NCBI GenBank assembly: GCA_010645155.1 | Contig: JAAGOF010000213.1 | Location: 327,229-391,228, forward strand | Reading direction: 5' to 3' | Length of the DNA stretch: 64,000 nucleotides | Source: Tigriopus japonicus | Lineage: Eukaryota > Arthropoda > Copepoda > Harpacticoida > Harpacticidae | Part shown: positions 12,264 through 24,080 of the stretch, piece after piece | Layout of the letters: each line of letters begins with the position of its first letter | How positions within the stretch are numbered: the first letter of the stretch is position 1 | Notes under the pieces: generated by a model | What the model saw: the letters and a program-made list of their open reading frames with translations, nothing else | Told to the model about the DNA's origin: nothing | Database searches by the model: none | Program-made: the position numbers and the translations under genes

Positions 12264-12944
12264 TCTCTGCTGTACATAAGAGCATTTGAAGTGATATATT
12301 TTAGGTATTTAAAAAAGTGCAGTTAACATAAAATCTTCTATTTTCTGTTTGCTTTTCTAAGGCTTCCACTATCGGATAAAGGCAGGAGGAGGCACAATCA
12401 ATGTCGCAAAGATTCTTTTCTTTTTGCTTCAAGACAAAAGTTTGGGAATTTTCCTTTTCTTTTCTTTTTGTGAATCCTAGAATTTCTCCTCTTTTTTTCA
12501 TGACTTTAAAAAACCTTGACCTAAAAACTCAACGGTTTCAGGTCAACGTGAGTTTTCTTCCAGGAAACCAATTTCACCCCCATTTCATTTGAGATCGTGT
12601 TGAATTATTTCAGCGTGTATGACGACATGACAAGAGATCCATCGAAATTTTGGATTGGTCTTAGTACGAATTGGAATATTGATCGGGAACAATTCTTGGA
12701 AAACCTGTGGAAATATTTCATAGCTGGAAAAGGTAGATATTTTGAGATTTTTAGATGTAATATGCAAGTTGAAACTTGAGAGTGGACACATTATGCACAT
12801 TGAGTGAGGAATCTGAGGATGCATTCATTATCCACATTGAGGAAGGGTGCATAATGCGTCCACTCTCAAGTCTCAATTTTTATAATGCATCCACTTTCAA
12901 TGTGCACAATGCACAAATAATTTGACATTACGCATTATGAAGAA
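12264..12944. repeat. Spacer containing a 27-bp inverted repeat
   Basis: At 12772-12798 CTTGAGAGTGGACACATTAT starts an arm that returns inverted at 12847-12874 (ATAATGCGTCCACTCTCAAG). A further related copy, CATTATGCAC-type words, trails to 12945. No gene is seen. Confidence 0.55.
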
Positions 12945-13084
12945 AAGTATCTAGAAATATCTTGTAAAGATACGTTTTCTGAAAAGTATCTTGAAGTATC
13001 TTATCTAGATAGTTTTTCGGGAAGCTATCTTGAACTATCATCATCTAGATACTTTTTTCAGGAAAGTATCTAAGTATCTTTATC
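12945..13084. repeat. TATCTAGATAC satellite, block 1
   Basis: Degenerate tandem units built on AGTATCTTGAACTATCTTTA followed by TCTAGATACTTTTTC. Related blocks resume after the mariner at 13930-13962 and again at 14660-14800. Confidence 0.75.
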
Positions 13085-13086
13085 TA

Positions 13087-13927
13087 CAGCGTCTTGCAGA
13101 TATATCCGGACAAAGTTTAACTGCCTCCAGATCAATAAGTAGAGCAAGTAGAGAGTCAGTTAATGTTTTATTTGAAAGCCCAACTAATTAAGAATACATT
13201 TATTCAAAATGCTGCCCCTCCCTCTCAATCATCCTTTCAATCCTGGGCCGGAAGAACTTGCAGGCATGGACGACCTCTGCAGGATCAATGGCAGCCCTTT
13301 TACAGCTAATGGAGGTCTTGATGGCATTGATGCTGTTGTGGCTGGTAGCGCAGACCTTCCTCTCTAACTTTCCCTAGAGGTAGTAATCCGGAGGATTCAT
13401 GTCAGGTGTGTTAGAGGGCTAGGTCTTGGGGGGTCACAAAACTTGATGTTTGTGATGCTGAGGAGGTTCTGGGTGTTCTTGGCCTTATGGGCAGGGGCTG
13501 AGTCTTGCTGGAAGATGAACTTGGCACCATTGGCCTCCTGCACCATCCACAGGACCACCACGGTCTTCATAACCTCACAGTACCTGTCTGCGCCCACCCT
13601 CTCTTTGGGGTTGCAGACGAAGTGTGGCATCACGGACCCATTGCTCCCCAAGACACCCAGGGTCATCACAAAGGCCGAGAATTTGTTGGTGAAACCGTGA
13701 GGGACCGTGGACCTGTTGCTGGCCACTCAACTGTTGTGGGCCCTTTCAATGATCACTGCTCTCCTTGTTTGCTCCATTGTTGTGTTGGGAACAATTGTGC
13801 CTAAAATGGCACTAGTTGAAAGCTAATAATGCAACCTTTCCAAAGCTATATAAATGAATTTGCTACTTGCTTTACGTATTGGTCTGGAAGTAGTTAAACT
13901 TTGTCCGGATTTATCTGCAAGACCCTG
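13087..13927 (-). mobile_element. Internally deleted Tc1/mariner-type transposon with both TIRs
   Basis: The ends CAGCGTCTTGCAGATATATC at 13087 and the reverse complement CAGGGTCTTGCAGATAAATC ending at 13927 form TIRs of about 36 bp, flanked by TA on both sides (13085-13086 and 13928-13929). On the minus strand a transposase begins MEQTRRAVIIERAHNS, hits a stop, then continues with VLGSNGSVMPHFVCNPKERV, KFIFQQDSAPAHKAKNTQNL and KLERKVCATSHNSINAIKTS. The FQQDSAPAH motif carries the second catalytic Asp. The N-terminal DNA-binding part is largely deleted and the frame is broken. The insertion splits a TATCTAGATA satellite unit at its central TA. Confidence 0.88.
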
Positions 13928-13929
13928 TA

Positions 13930-13962
13930 GATATCTTTTTCGGGAAAGTATCTTAAAGGGTT
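13930..13962. repeat. TATCTAGATAC satellite, block 2 (resumes after mariner)
   Basis: GATATCTTTTTCGGGAAAGT at 13930 continues the satellite word interrupted by the mariner insertion. Confidence 0.6.
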
Positions 13963-13979
13963 TCAGGATAACTCGGTAC

Positions 13980-14582
13980 ATGGGATAACACAACACAAGA
14001 AAACTGGGTACAACGGAAACTTGGAACAGCGGAAAACTAGTTAAATTGGAAACCTTGGTACTGGAAGATTCAGTACAGGAAAACTGGGTACAGCAGAAAA
14101 CTGGGTACAGCGGAAATCTGGGCACAGCGGAAAACTGGATACATCGGAAAACTGGGTACAGCGGAAAACTGGGTACAGCGGAAAACTGGGTACAGCGGAA
14201 ATCTGGGTACAGCGGAAATCTGGGTACTGCTGAAATCTGGGTTCAGTGGAAAACTGGATACAGCGGAAAATTAGGTACAACGGAAAACTGGGTACTGCTG
14301 AAATCTGGGTACAGCGGAAATCTGGGTACTGCTGAAATCTGGGTTCAGTGGAAAACTGGATACAGCGGAAAATTAGGTACAACGGAAAACTGGGTACTGC
14401 TGAAATCTGGGTACAGCGGAAAACTGGGTACTGCTGAAATCTGGGTTCTGCGGAAATCTGGGTACAGCGGAAAATTAGGTACAGCGGAAAACTGGGTACT
14501 GCTGAAATCTGGGTTCTGCGGAAATCTGGGTACAGCGGAAAACTGGGTACAACGGAAAACTGGGTACAGCAGAAAACTGAAT
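13980..14582. repeat. 17-bp minisatellite, about 35 units
   Basis: Tandem units of GGAAAACTGGGTACAGC with variants such as GGAAATCTGGGTACTGC. Because 17 is not a multiple of 3 and the unit lacks stops in most frames, long ORFs appear on both strands (14046-14660 plus, 14041-14586 minus); these are artefacts. The array sits between two blocks of the TATCTAGATAC satellite. Confidence 0.93.
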
Positions 14583-14659
14583 ACATCTAAAAGTGAGATG
14601 AAGCACATTTTATCTGCCTGGAAAGCTTGCAATGTTTTTGCAACAATCCGTTGTACATA

Positions 14660-14800
14660 AATATAGATATTTTTTCGGCGAACTATTTTGAACTATCTTT
14701 ATCTAGATACATTTTTTGAGAAGTATCTTAAACTATCTTTATCTAGATACTTTGCGGAAAATACTATCTTATCTAGATACTTTTTCAAAGTTTCTTGAAC
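14660..14800. repeat. TATCTAGATAC satellite, block 3
   Basis: Three or more degenerate units with ACTATCTTTATCTAGATAC, matching blocks 1 and 2. Confidence 0.72.
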
Positions 14801-17474
14801 AGGTCTGCCCCTCTTGCCTTCTCCTTTTCCCTTTTTTATCTTTCCTCATATGTATGTAGAGAGTGACTGATTTTGAAACTGAAGTTGATATTTTAAACCT
14901 GTAATACCTTCATAATGAGGCAAAAATCTTGATGTCCACAAAATTTATGAATTTTTCTTGATATAATAATTAACAACTTGCTGATATGTGCTGCCAATTT
15001 CAAATCACTGGGATGTAGAGAAGCATTCAAAGTTAGCTAAGTGAAGGGCGGATTTAGGAATTTCTCTATTTTCCATTACAAGAAATGCGATAAATGCCGT
15101 TTGAAGTCACTTTTTTCGATTGTCATTAGTAACAAGTTTTGGATTGTATTGTATCATTTGATGTTAGGGTAAACAGCAAGCTATGAATTCATTGAAAAGC
15201 TAGCACAATGGAAAATGAATTAAGGGTTTAAAGTTAGCTCTTCAGAAATCATTTCATAAGTGGATTAAACAAAAAACATACTTTTTGAGTACTGTTGGAT
15301 GAAAGGGAGACTTGAGAGTTTTAGGCAACGAATGTAAACTTTTCGCATTCCAAGGAATCACCATATGACCTCTGGAATAGTTACGTTAGAATTTTCAACT
15401 CTTTGGGTTATTTGTTGTCTCTATCAACATCAAAAGTTGAATTGAAGTGGTGTGACACGACAAAATGAAGGTCTGAAACTTGAAATGGGAAGACGTAAAA
15501 GTAGGTAAAAATATTTTGAACAATAAGATGTCACGCGTGAGTTGGCCTAATTGTTTTTAACGGCCAAAATATGCTTTCAAAAATTCGATTTAGGCTCCAA
15601 AATATGCTAAAAGCTGCTCGAAATATGTATGCCCAAAATTTCCTCAAAAGCCTAAAATATGGTCCAAATATCCCAAAAATGCTTCTTAAAAGTAGGACAA
15701 AGTTGAACAACATGTTTTTACACAGTTCATTTTTTGAGGCTGTTATTTAATCTTATGAGAACTAACAAACTATTTGCCTGAGAAAAATACAACATTAACG
15801 AGGTCCGAAATTTCTGAAAATAAAATTCCCAGCCCTTTTTATCGTTCTTTTTTGCTCACAATTAGTTCCAGCATTCAATAGACTTAAAAGGCTATAAAAA
15901 AACAAAAAAATCCTCATCAGTCATTTGAATATAGAACTTTTAATAGAAACCAAACCAACTAAGATTATATTGAAAGGTATTACAAAAATATTATGACCAA
16001 AAAAATTGTTGTTTTTGCCAGAGAAATTTTAAATTTTTAGGGAAGTTGTCGTTTGCCTGTATCCTCATCCTTGGATAGTCCAGGAACCCTGGATAGTCGT
16101 ATAAAGTCACTTGAAGATTAATCAAATAGTAATTCAACAATTAAGGCACAAAATGAATTCAAATATTTTGACCCTTCAAGTGTACTGTATATATTTTTTG
16201 TGCAATTGGGTTTAGGCCTCTTTGAAAGAGGTGCATTTTCCCCAGGGTGATGGACTTTATTTCTAAAAGTGTGTTGTCGTCATATTTTAGAATGTAATAA
16301 AACAATTATTTCTTACATTTTACCAAAACTTCCATTTGTTGGTTTCCTTTACATGATATAAATTGATTAAACACCTTGATTCTGGACTTCGAGAAATGGT
16401 TTATATGGTATTTGAGTTTTTGAGAATCATTGATTGCGTCATGCTGACAGTACACAGAAAACTGCGGACACTTTACTTCAATGAAAAAGTGATTTCTTCT
16501 TAGGAGATGAGTTCTGCTCGAAGTAGTCCTCCAATCGTGATTGATTTGTAATCTAGGATGGTTAACTTGAAGCTACTAGAAAAAAGTGATCATTTGGATC
16601 AATCTTGAACGTTCAAATTTGAAATTCAAAATAAAGCAATCACCAAACCTAGGATTTATCTCCAAATTCAAATCTGTCCGCAATTTCTTCCATGGGGCCA
16701 AAGTGACCATTTCTGCATTTTTTTTAAATCGCAAAGGTGTCTAAATCTTATTCCTGCTGAGACTTTTGTGTTAGATCTGATTCATATTACATTTGGTGTT
16801 ACAAAAAGATGCACGTTTTGCAATTATAGGGAGTCGATTGCTTTTTAGCGTGATTAATTTTTTTGATGAGGCATCACAAAGTTTGTTTTTCATCACCCTG
16901 AACTAAGTATGAAATATCTGTAGCTGCCCTTCCGTGTTAAGGCAAAATCTTGATGTCATCAGATCGAACGCTAATACATTTGGCATTCAAAAAAAGCCTG
17001 AGAGAAAAAACCTCCAGACTCTTCATTAAATTTATGTTCATTAGTCTAGCATTTTCATTGAATGTATCTTATAGTTGGGAGAAAAATACAGACATTTTTA
17101 CTTATTTGTTGAATTTTTTGTCTTTGATTGTAGCAACGAGCAAAAGAAAAAAAAGGAGACAAAGAAAGAAAAATTGGGTCCAAGACAAAAATCTCTCACC
17201 TACATTTCTAATTGCGAAAAATGTCCCCAAACTATTGAATTCACACGTCTTGAAACCGAAGAACACTCAAAACTTTAAGGAATACTGTTTTGGATTAAAT
17301 GCCATATTACCCAGAGATTTATTTTTCCATAGTCTATGTCACAGGGCTTCTACATTTTGTGCATGAATATTTCAAAGTTTTGACGAACACACGATCAACC
17401 TAAAGCAATTTTGGGGCGTTTCCTTCATCACCGTCTACCATAAAAGAATTCGGTCCTATAGTTTCTCTCCCAAG
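14801..17474. other. Gene-free region upstream of channel gene B
   Basis: AT-rich sequence with no convincing gene. 15550-15700 contains several degenerate CCAAAATATGCT words, a probable old repeat. An open frame at 16950-17366 has low-complexity Lys-rich composition and no recognisable domain, so it is not called. Confidence 0.45.
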
Positions 17475-18977
17475 ATGAGACCAGAAGATATTATGATCAT
17501 GGGACTTTGTTTCATGGGCTTTGCCATTCTTGGATGGGACCAGCTGAGCAAATTTTTATCCCAACAAAAATTGAACCTTTTCACTTATGAACGGGTGACA
17601 GAAGAATCGTTATTTGTTATGGTGTTTTGCCCAAAAATCATGTACAAAAGGCAGAGAGGACGTCCAAGAAATATTTTCAATGACTCGGTCATGTACGATA
17701 TGTTTGTCAATCAAGCAAAAGTGACCTTTGACGCATTAACATTTCAACGGGATAAACTCACGGATTACGATCCACCTCTTGAGCTGCATTTGAAGACCAA
17801 ATATAATGGTATCTGCAAAGTATTTGATTTTGGACGAAGAAAATACAAATTGAATACCTTTGCGACCTCTGAAATGAACATAGCTCAAGGACCTTTGACC
17901 TTGTTCATTCTGCGAGCAGGGAAAGAAATTCTATCTTTGGGAAGCCTCGATTTCTATCAGCATCCTCCAGTTTTGGAGATAGACACAACCTCATTGATAC
18001 TTATGGGTGCTCGATACCATAAAACTCTTCATCTTGAGGATCATCCTTGCCAAGAAAACCCAAAATATGATTTTCAAGACTTCTTTGAATGTGTCAATGA
18101 TGAATTGAATAAATTTGCTGTGGAATCGGACTTGAAATGCGCTCCTCTCTACTTGTGGCCCTTTTTAAAGTCCCTGGAAGGCAAATCATGTCCAAGCCCA
18201 AGAGAAGACCGGGAAATTTATTTTCGGACCAGTGAAATCATATTCTCTCAAATGAATGGGGGCAAAAGTGTTTGTATTCGACCCTGTAAGGTTCCAGTTC
18301 TAGAGGCTAAATCAATTCCATTTGGAGTGGATCATGCGAGTAAGTTGATAATGTAAGAATGGGTGGGGCATCCAGGAAAATCAAGGAAAAACAGCTGAAT
18401 ATTAAGCTACGTGAAAAGAAACTTTATTTTTTTGGAAAATTGCCAAAATAGGTTCAAGGTTGTTAAAACAGATTGGTTAATTTTATTCAAATTAAATTTT
18501 GAAATAAAATGTCCATTACGCTCAAATTAATACATATTTTAAACGAAAAAATGAGATACGATGTTTGATGAAAAAAAAATATTTTTGAAAAGTCGAAATT
18601 TTGAACAAAAGAACAGCTGTTCAATTTTGCTAAAAAATGTTCAATGACAAAAAAAATGCAATGGTTATGATTCAATGAAATAGTTATAATGATAGAAGAA
18701 AAGGAATATGTGTGTATTTTTGGCGTGAGAGTACTCTGGAATTTGGTTTGCAGATTCAACTCATTACAACACTCATGTTGTTTTTGATACAAGTGTGTTG
18801 GAATGGAGCCAAGAAGAATATCTCTACAGTGCATTTGATACTATTTCATCCATTGGTGGAGCTTTGGGAATGACCTTAGGATGGTCATTGTTTCAATTCA
18901 TTCGATGGATCACGGACTATCTTTCCACAAGGACCACACTGATTAAATCCGAAAAACCCATGTCTTTGCATGCATGA
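17475..18977 (+). CDS. Short DEG/ENaC-family cation channel subunit (copy B)
   Basis: This is a predicted two-pass sodium or cation channel subunit. ATG at 17475 opens MRPEDIMIMGLCFMGFAILG, so TM1 begins almost at the start codon and the cytoplasmic N-terminus with the gating His-Gly motif is missing. Exon 1 is 17475..18339 (865 nt, phase 1, GTAAGT donor); exon 2 is 18754..18977 after TTTGCAG; the intron is 414 bp and the product 362 aa. The ectodomain has eight cysteines (FCPK, GICKV, HPCQ, FECV, KCAP, SCPS, CIRPC). TM2 carries SSIGGALGMTLGWSLFQF with the GWS filter at about 331-333. Copies C and D are its closest relatives. The tail is short, with no recognised motif. It may form heteromers with the other copies; that is inference. 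Confidence 0.9.
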
Positions 18978-19574
18978 ATTCCAGACCTGTGTCCAAATTG
19001 TTGTCAAAACAATCACAATTTTTTACTATCAAAACAGTTGCAAAATCGCCGCTTGCAAAACCGATTACTTGGACTTCTCTGTTGTCTCCAAAGTAGAAAT
19101 TGGTCTGACTTTGGCCTGGTTAAGATAAATCAAGGACATCTTGGATAAATTCAAGTTTGCAAAACACCCAAAAACGCATAAAGTTTCAAACCTTGCAGAA
19201 AAGGCAAGGAAAAAGTTTAAAAAGGAATAAAACAGTAATACTGAGGAGTTGGATTTTTAGGTGGTATAAAAAGGAAAGAAAATTGACTTTGTAATCGCAT
19301 TTTTTGGCATAATTGAAATGACAACAGTAGAAATGCACCAAAATAGTGCAAGAAAAATGTTGAAATAGTTTGAGAAATTTAATATTCAGGGGATTTTATG
19401 TCCTCACATCGTATTCCATTTCATTTTGTGATCGCATGGCCATGTTAAGGGGGTTGCACCAAAGACCATAGTTTGGGCTGAATGCTAATAGGTAGGGTAG
19501 ATGCCCTTAACCTTGGTTTCAGCAAGCCAAGTGCACGGTTAAAATCTTCTCGCTTTAACCTTCCACTGTGGCTC
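18978..19574. other. Intergenic, nothing recognised
   Basis: Spacer between channel gene B and a mariner fragment. No ORF or repeat is identified. Confidence 0.45.
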
Positions 19575-20109
19575 CATTCTTCTTAAAAAAAACTTCGGAT
19601 AATCTTCCGATGCTTCTGGGACGCAGTAAGGAGGTGCTTGACAGTCCTGCCATACGACTTCATGGCCAAGTCTGACTTGACAACCCTCTGGATGGTGTTT
19701 TTGCTAACATTGCTGTAGTTGGCGAGCTTCCGCATGGAAATGGTGGGATCCTCATCAATCTTGTCCTTTATTTTCTTGATCCGCTTCTTGTTCATTGGAG
19801 CTGATCTTTGGACCCTCTTGATGGTACCGGTGGCCTTAAACTTGACCTTGGTGTTGTACACCGTGGCCAAAAACACTTTTACAATTTTCACAATCTCCTT
19901 AGGTGAAATGTGCGCGTGGGGGAGATCCAGGATTCTTTGCAAATTTGTTCATGTTCAGCCATATCTCAACCAATGTAAACAAAAAAGTATCTCAAATTGA
20001 AGCTGATGATCTAATCTACATATTCAGTTGTAAAATTAGGACCCCTGGCTAATTGAAATCCACGAAATTTAACTTTAAAGATCATTCTAAGTTACGCTGG
20101 GCCACCCTG
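19575..20109 (-). mobile_element. Mariner-like transposon 5' fragment (TIR plus transposase N-terminus)
   Basis: On the minus strand the element opens at 20109 with CAGGGTGGCCCAGCGTAACT, a typical mariner terminus. It then has MAEHEQICKESW and, after a frame change, a helix-turn-helix-rich region: IKKIKDKIDEDPTISMRKLA, NVSKNTIQRVVKSDLAMKSY and HLLTASQKHRKI. The catalytic domain is missing; the sequence ends near 19575. It may belong to the same broad group as the element at 13087, but the two preserved parts do not overlap. Confidence 0.8.
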
Positions 20110-20580
20110 TTCCTTCAAGAAACACTATATTCTTCACTTTGATGGTACTGTAAGGTACTTTTAATCTCATACCAATGGTATTTCAGGATAAGTTGAATAG
20201 GGTTGATAAGTAATGGTGAACGTGATTACTCAAGAATGGGAAGCATTTAATCATTATAAGAGACAAATACACGTAGTGGAATGAAGTCTAGACAATTCAT
20301 GCACTGATTTGGTATAAAATAGTGAAAATTGAGTGCATAACACTTCCCTACCGTTTGTTCACTTGGCCCAGAGTCACTTGGCCCATGGCTATTGTCATAT
20401 ATAAGGACGGGCAGAAAAACAAATAAATTTACCCTTTTAGTTACCAAAAGTTGCAGAAAAACGTACCCAAAAGTGCAAAACAAAGTGCAGGAAATGGTTG
20501 AAAGTGGAAATAAATGTCGAAAAAAGAGTAAGTAACTTGCATTTGGACTTAATTGTCAATAGTTAATAGAGCCTAATAAG
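20110..20580. other. Intergenic with a possible MITE remnant
   Basis: 20399-20480 holds AAGGACGGGCAGAAAAAC and TTAGTTACCAAAAGTTGCAG, words shared with the MITE at 59130-59596. It is probably a degraded relative. Nothing else is recognised. Confidence 0.4.
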
Positions 20581-20734
20581 TAGGGCTGGTATAGAGTTGC
20601 AGTTTTGCTGTGGAGCAGAAATTCTAGACGTTTCAAGGAGTATGGTCAGCTAACGACCACGCTCATCAACCATAAGTTGTGAAACGTCTGGGATTTCTGC
20701 TCCACAGCAAAACTGCAACTTTATCCGAGCCCTA
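20581..20734. mobile_element. 154-bp hAT-like MITE with perfect 8-bp target duplication
   Basis: Termini are TAGGGCTGG and CGAGCCCTA. The long arms GCAGTTTTGCTGTGGAGCAG and CTGCTCCACAGCAAAACTGC are exact inverse copies. CTAATAAG occurs on both sides (20573-20580 and 20735-20742). The TAGGG end and 8-bp duplication point to hAT mobilisation. It has no coding capacity. Confidence 0.93.
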
Positions 20735-20742
20735 CTAATAAG

Positions 20743-21594
20743 TCATTCATAGTCAGAGTACCAGCCTTCAGCCACAGTGCTTAATTGAGCCGGAGAAGTC
20801 ATTTATAACGTGTATAGACATTTGAGACTAGTTTTGAGGCGAAGAGACAATGCCACACAGGTATTGAGTTCTATTAATTAGTCACGACCAAAAAAAGGAT
20901 ACAAAGTCATTAAAAATACAACAGAAAACAAACTTCTCAGTTTTTTGAATTTTCCATTCCTAAGGTGGTCTCATGGTTGTCAGTACCTAAAACATCGTCG
21001 AAATCTATTGATCTGTTGTTCTAATATGGCTTCACTAAAATCTATTTTCGGAATTCGAGAACTTGATCAAATTTTGTCATTGAAATTTGCAATGAAAAAT
21101 AGATTTTACCCATACTTAAGACAACCCGCGACCCACGTGTGTGGGCAATTGTGTCAATGAAAATATTCATGTAGATTTTTCAAGCATGGTTTATGTGACA
21201 TTACTTCAATATTTGACCCGTGACCTAATATCCAGAACTCAATTTCAAATGTGGTATTTTCTCTTCACCTCAAAACTGGTTTCAAATATCTTTAGAATTT
21301 AAAAATGATCTCTCTAAGTCAATGCAGCACCGTGTTTTGCTACACTGATATTTCCTTAGCTTGTTAATTGACGTTTTCAAGTTTACAAGGGCCAAGATAT
21401 TCTTTAGTCAAGGGATGGAATGCTATTGTTAAAACAAAGATGGAGAATACAGTGTGATGTTTGAGTCTGAAATAAAAATATTTCTTGAAGATGCTGAGAA
21501 TGTTTAATTGCAAATGGAAGCTTTTTTGTGAAGTTCAAAATATGATCTTGAAACTAAAAATTATTTCCTAAGTTGCTAGTTTCTCAAAACCTTA
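20743..21594. other. Intergenic, nothing recognised
   Basis: AT-rich; an open frame near 20945-21160 has no recognisable features. Confidence 0.4.
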
Positions 21595-21746
21595 AATATC
21601 TTTACAGTTTGTCAATTTTGGCCAAAATTGTGAATAAAAAGTGCAAATAATGGTGAAAAGTGCAAATAATGGTGAAAAGTGCAAAAAGGCAGAAAATGGG
21701 TTTATGTTACCAAAAATATTTTTCATTATTTGCCTGTCCCTAGTCA
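21595..21746 (-). repeat. Terminal fragment of the TAGGGAC MITE family
   Basis: The sequence ends ATTATTTGCCTGTCCCTA at 21746 and carries GGGTTTATGTTACC, matching in inverse orientation the left end of the element at 59130. Internal tandem GTGCAAATAATGGTGAAAA units precede it. The other terminus is missing. Confidence 0.65.
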
Positions 21747-22224
21747 TATAATGCTGAACTTGCCATCGTTGGGGCACATGTTGCTCGCCTCCACTGCGTA
21801 TCTAATTTTTGGATACGTACAAAACACATACTGAAACCTTATGCTATAGTGTGTTTGGAAGAATTGACTCCAATAATAGAACAAATTTATAAATGCCTTC
21901 CGACCTCTTTCCATCTACAACATTTCTGATGTGGAGAAACTTGGGAGGGTTTTCCGTCGCGGAAATCAATTTTGAGATCACGTGGCGGAGATCACCATTG
22001 CAAGAGTTCGCTGTTGAGAGAGTTTATCCTGGCGCAGTTAAATTTGGCGGTGTTAGTTACTGGCAGAGATTAGTGGTGGAGATCAAGTGGCAGGAAACTA
22101 CTAATGGATATTGTTGTTCAGGAGAACATTTGGGGAGCTTTTCCAAAACTATTGAACTCTGTGGTGGACAAAAGCTTTGAAGTCCACCCTACGAGATATT
22201 ACTGGTTGATTTTTAAAGCAAAAA

Positions 22225-22445
22225 AGTCAATAGTGGGCGCGATCAAAGGACTAAGAGTTTTGTGGGTGTGGTCAAATGCCCAAAAGCTGTTTGTGGGTGT
22301 AGCCAAGGGACCAAAAGCTGTTTGTGGGTGTGGTCAAATGCCCAAAAGCTGTTTGTGGGTGTGGTCAAATGCCCAAAAGCTGTTTGTGGGTGTGGTCAAG
22401 GTCCCAAAAGCTGTTTGTGGATGTGATCAAATGCCCAACGCCAAT
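22225..22445. repeat. 31-bp tandem repeat, about six units
   Basis: Units of CCCAAAAGCTGTTTGTGGGT plus GTGGTCAAATG recur from about 22232 to 22440 with small changes (CAAGGGACC replacing CAAATGCCC). The 31-bp period shifts frame at each unit, so the open frame over it is incidental. Confidence 0.85.
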
Positions 22446-22767
22446 TGAATAAGGTTGGGCCAAAATATATTGGAAAAAGTAATTCGTGGCTAGTTTGGCA
22501 CTTAGCAGAAGGCCTGCTATACATCAAGCATTAAATGTTCTCCAAATGAGTTATATGGCAAAATGTCTTCAACTTAATGATAAAGAAAATAAAAAGCAGT
22601 AATGGAGGTAAAACTAAATGGTTCCTACGGGTTTCTAACAACAAGCAATTACACGTAAAAGTGGGCGCCCATCATGATTGGGGTTGAACTTTTTCACTTG
22701 AGCAAGGCATTCAATTATTCAACTTTGTAAAAGAGCACCCCGCCTTGTCTATTGACTCAAGAACAAT

Positions 22768-22772
22768 TCAGT
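22768..22772 (+). promoter_or_regulatory. Candidate initiator TCAGT of channel gene C
   Basis: TCAGT lies about 30 nt before ATG 22801, giving a very short leader. Gene D has a similarly placed TTCAGT near 32926. No TATA box is seen in either. An out-of-frame ATG with an immediate stop (22793) lies in this leader. Confidence 0.3.
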
Positions 22773-22800
22773 GTCAAACTTTCAGAAGTCCAATGCCAGA

Positions 22801-23957
22801 ATGAAACTAGGAAACACCGTTGTTTTGGTGCTCTGTGTTATTGGTTTTGCCATTCTTGGTTTTGATCAACTAAAAAAGTTCACAACCCAAACGAAGTTAA
22901 ATCTGTTCACTTATGAAAGAGTGACTGAACAATCCCTTTTTGTCTTGGCATTTTGCCCCAAATACATGTTTAAAGACATTGAAGGGCGTCCTAGGTACAT
23001 CTACAATGACTCTGATGTGTATGACAAGTTTGTGAATCAAGCAATTGTGGATTTTGAGTCACTTTCTTATCAGCATGAGTCCCCTAATGGTTTTGATCGT
23101 CCCAAGGAGACCAATGTGAGAACAAAACGGAACGGTATTTGCAAGGTATTTAACTTTGGACGCAAAAGATACCAATTAAATACGTTTGCCACCTTTCATT
23201 TGAACAAAATGCAAGGACCATTGACATTGTTCCTCTTTCGATCTGGCAACGAAATCTTTTCATTAGGAGAGTTCAATTTTTATCATCACCCTCCTGTTTT
23301 GGAGATGGAAACGACCTCTTCAATTGTGCTTATTGGTGCTCGATACCATAAGACTCTATCCCTTCCTCACTATCCATGTACGGAAGATCAGGAATATGAT
23401 TTTCAACATTATTTTGATTGTGTTGAGAATGAAATGGACAGATTTGCCATCAAATCGAAGATGGATTGTGCTCCTGTATATTTATGGGATTTTGTGAAGT
23501 CCTTGAATGGTAAAAATTGTCCAAACGGCGAGGATGACGAAGGTATCTCTACCAAGTTCCGAGACATTGCCTCCACTGAGATTGCAAATGAACAGAGAAC
23601 TTGCAAAATACCTTGTCAGATTCCTTTGCTTGAGGCAAAAGCATTCCCTTATGGAAGTCGTGGAGAAAGTATGTTACAAGTCTTGAAAAAGATCTTCTCC
23701 AGAAAAATCAACTTTTTTAATCCATATTGTTGTGTTTTTCAGATAAGAGTCACTATCAAATACATGCAGTTTTTGGCACTGGAGTGCTAGAATGGAGCAA
23801 GGAAGAATATCTCTACAGCCCTTTTGACATCATTTCATCAATTGGGGGAGCCTTGGGTGTAACTCTTGGATGGTCCATGTTTCAGGGCATCAAATGGATT
23901 AACGACTTGGCGGCTAAATGTTGGAAATCCAACAAGCTTATTGAACCAAGCGCTTAA
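22801..23957 (+). CDS. Short DEG/ENaC-family cation channel subunit (copy C)
   Basis: ATG at 22801 opens MKLGNTVVLVLCVIGFAILG, which is directly TM1. Exon 1 is 22801..23668 (868 nt, phase 1, GTATGT donor) and exon 2 is 23743..23957 after TTTTTCAG, with a 74-bp intron; the product is 360 aa. The eight-Cys ectodomain pattern is FCPK, GICKV, YPCTE, FDCVE, DCAP, NCPN and CKIPC. TM2 has SSIGGALGVTLGWSMFQ with the GWS filter at about 332-334. It is strongly similar to copy D throughout, including long identical stretches such as GPLTLFLFRSGNEIFSLGEF, so C and D are recent duplicates. ATTAAA at 23971 is a plausible polyadenylation signal. Stimulus unknown. Confidence 0.9.
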
Positions 23958-24080
23958 AGTGTTTTACCGAATTAAATATCACAGTGTCAACGGCTTCACC
24001 CTCTATTGAGCCTCTTGTAAATTTTTAGTTAGGGGGCCAAAAACTGCTCTAATTGGCATCATAACGCCATATTTTGTAAG

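Noticed and set aside
14041..14660. Long open frames on both strands (up to about 200 codons)
   Set aside because: They are generated by the 17-bp minisatellite; both strands are open and the peptides are permuted repeats.
16950..17366. A 138-codon plus-strand frame
   Set aside because: Low-complexity Lys/Phe-rich sequence, no signal peptide, no domain, in AT-rich DNA where such frames are expected.
22104..22448. Open frame with repeated Cys/Trp motifs (KLFVGV, AVCGCG)
   Set aside because: The motifs come from the 31-bp tandem repeat read in shifting frames.
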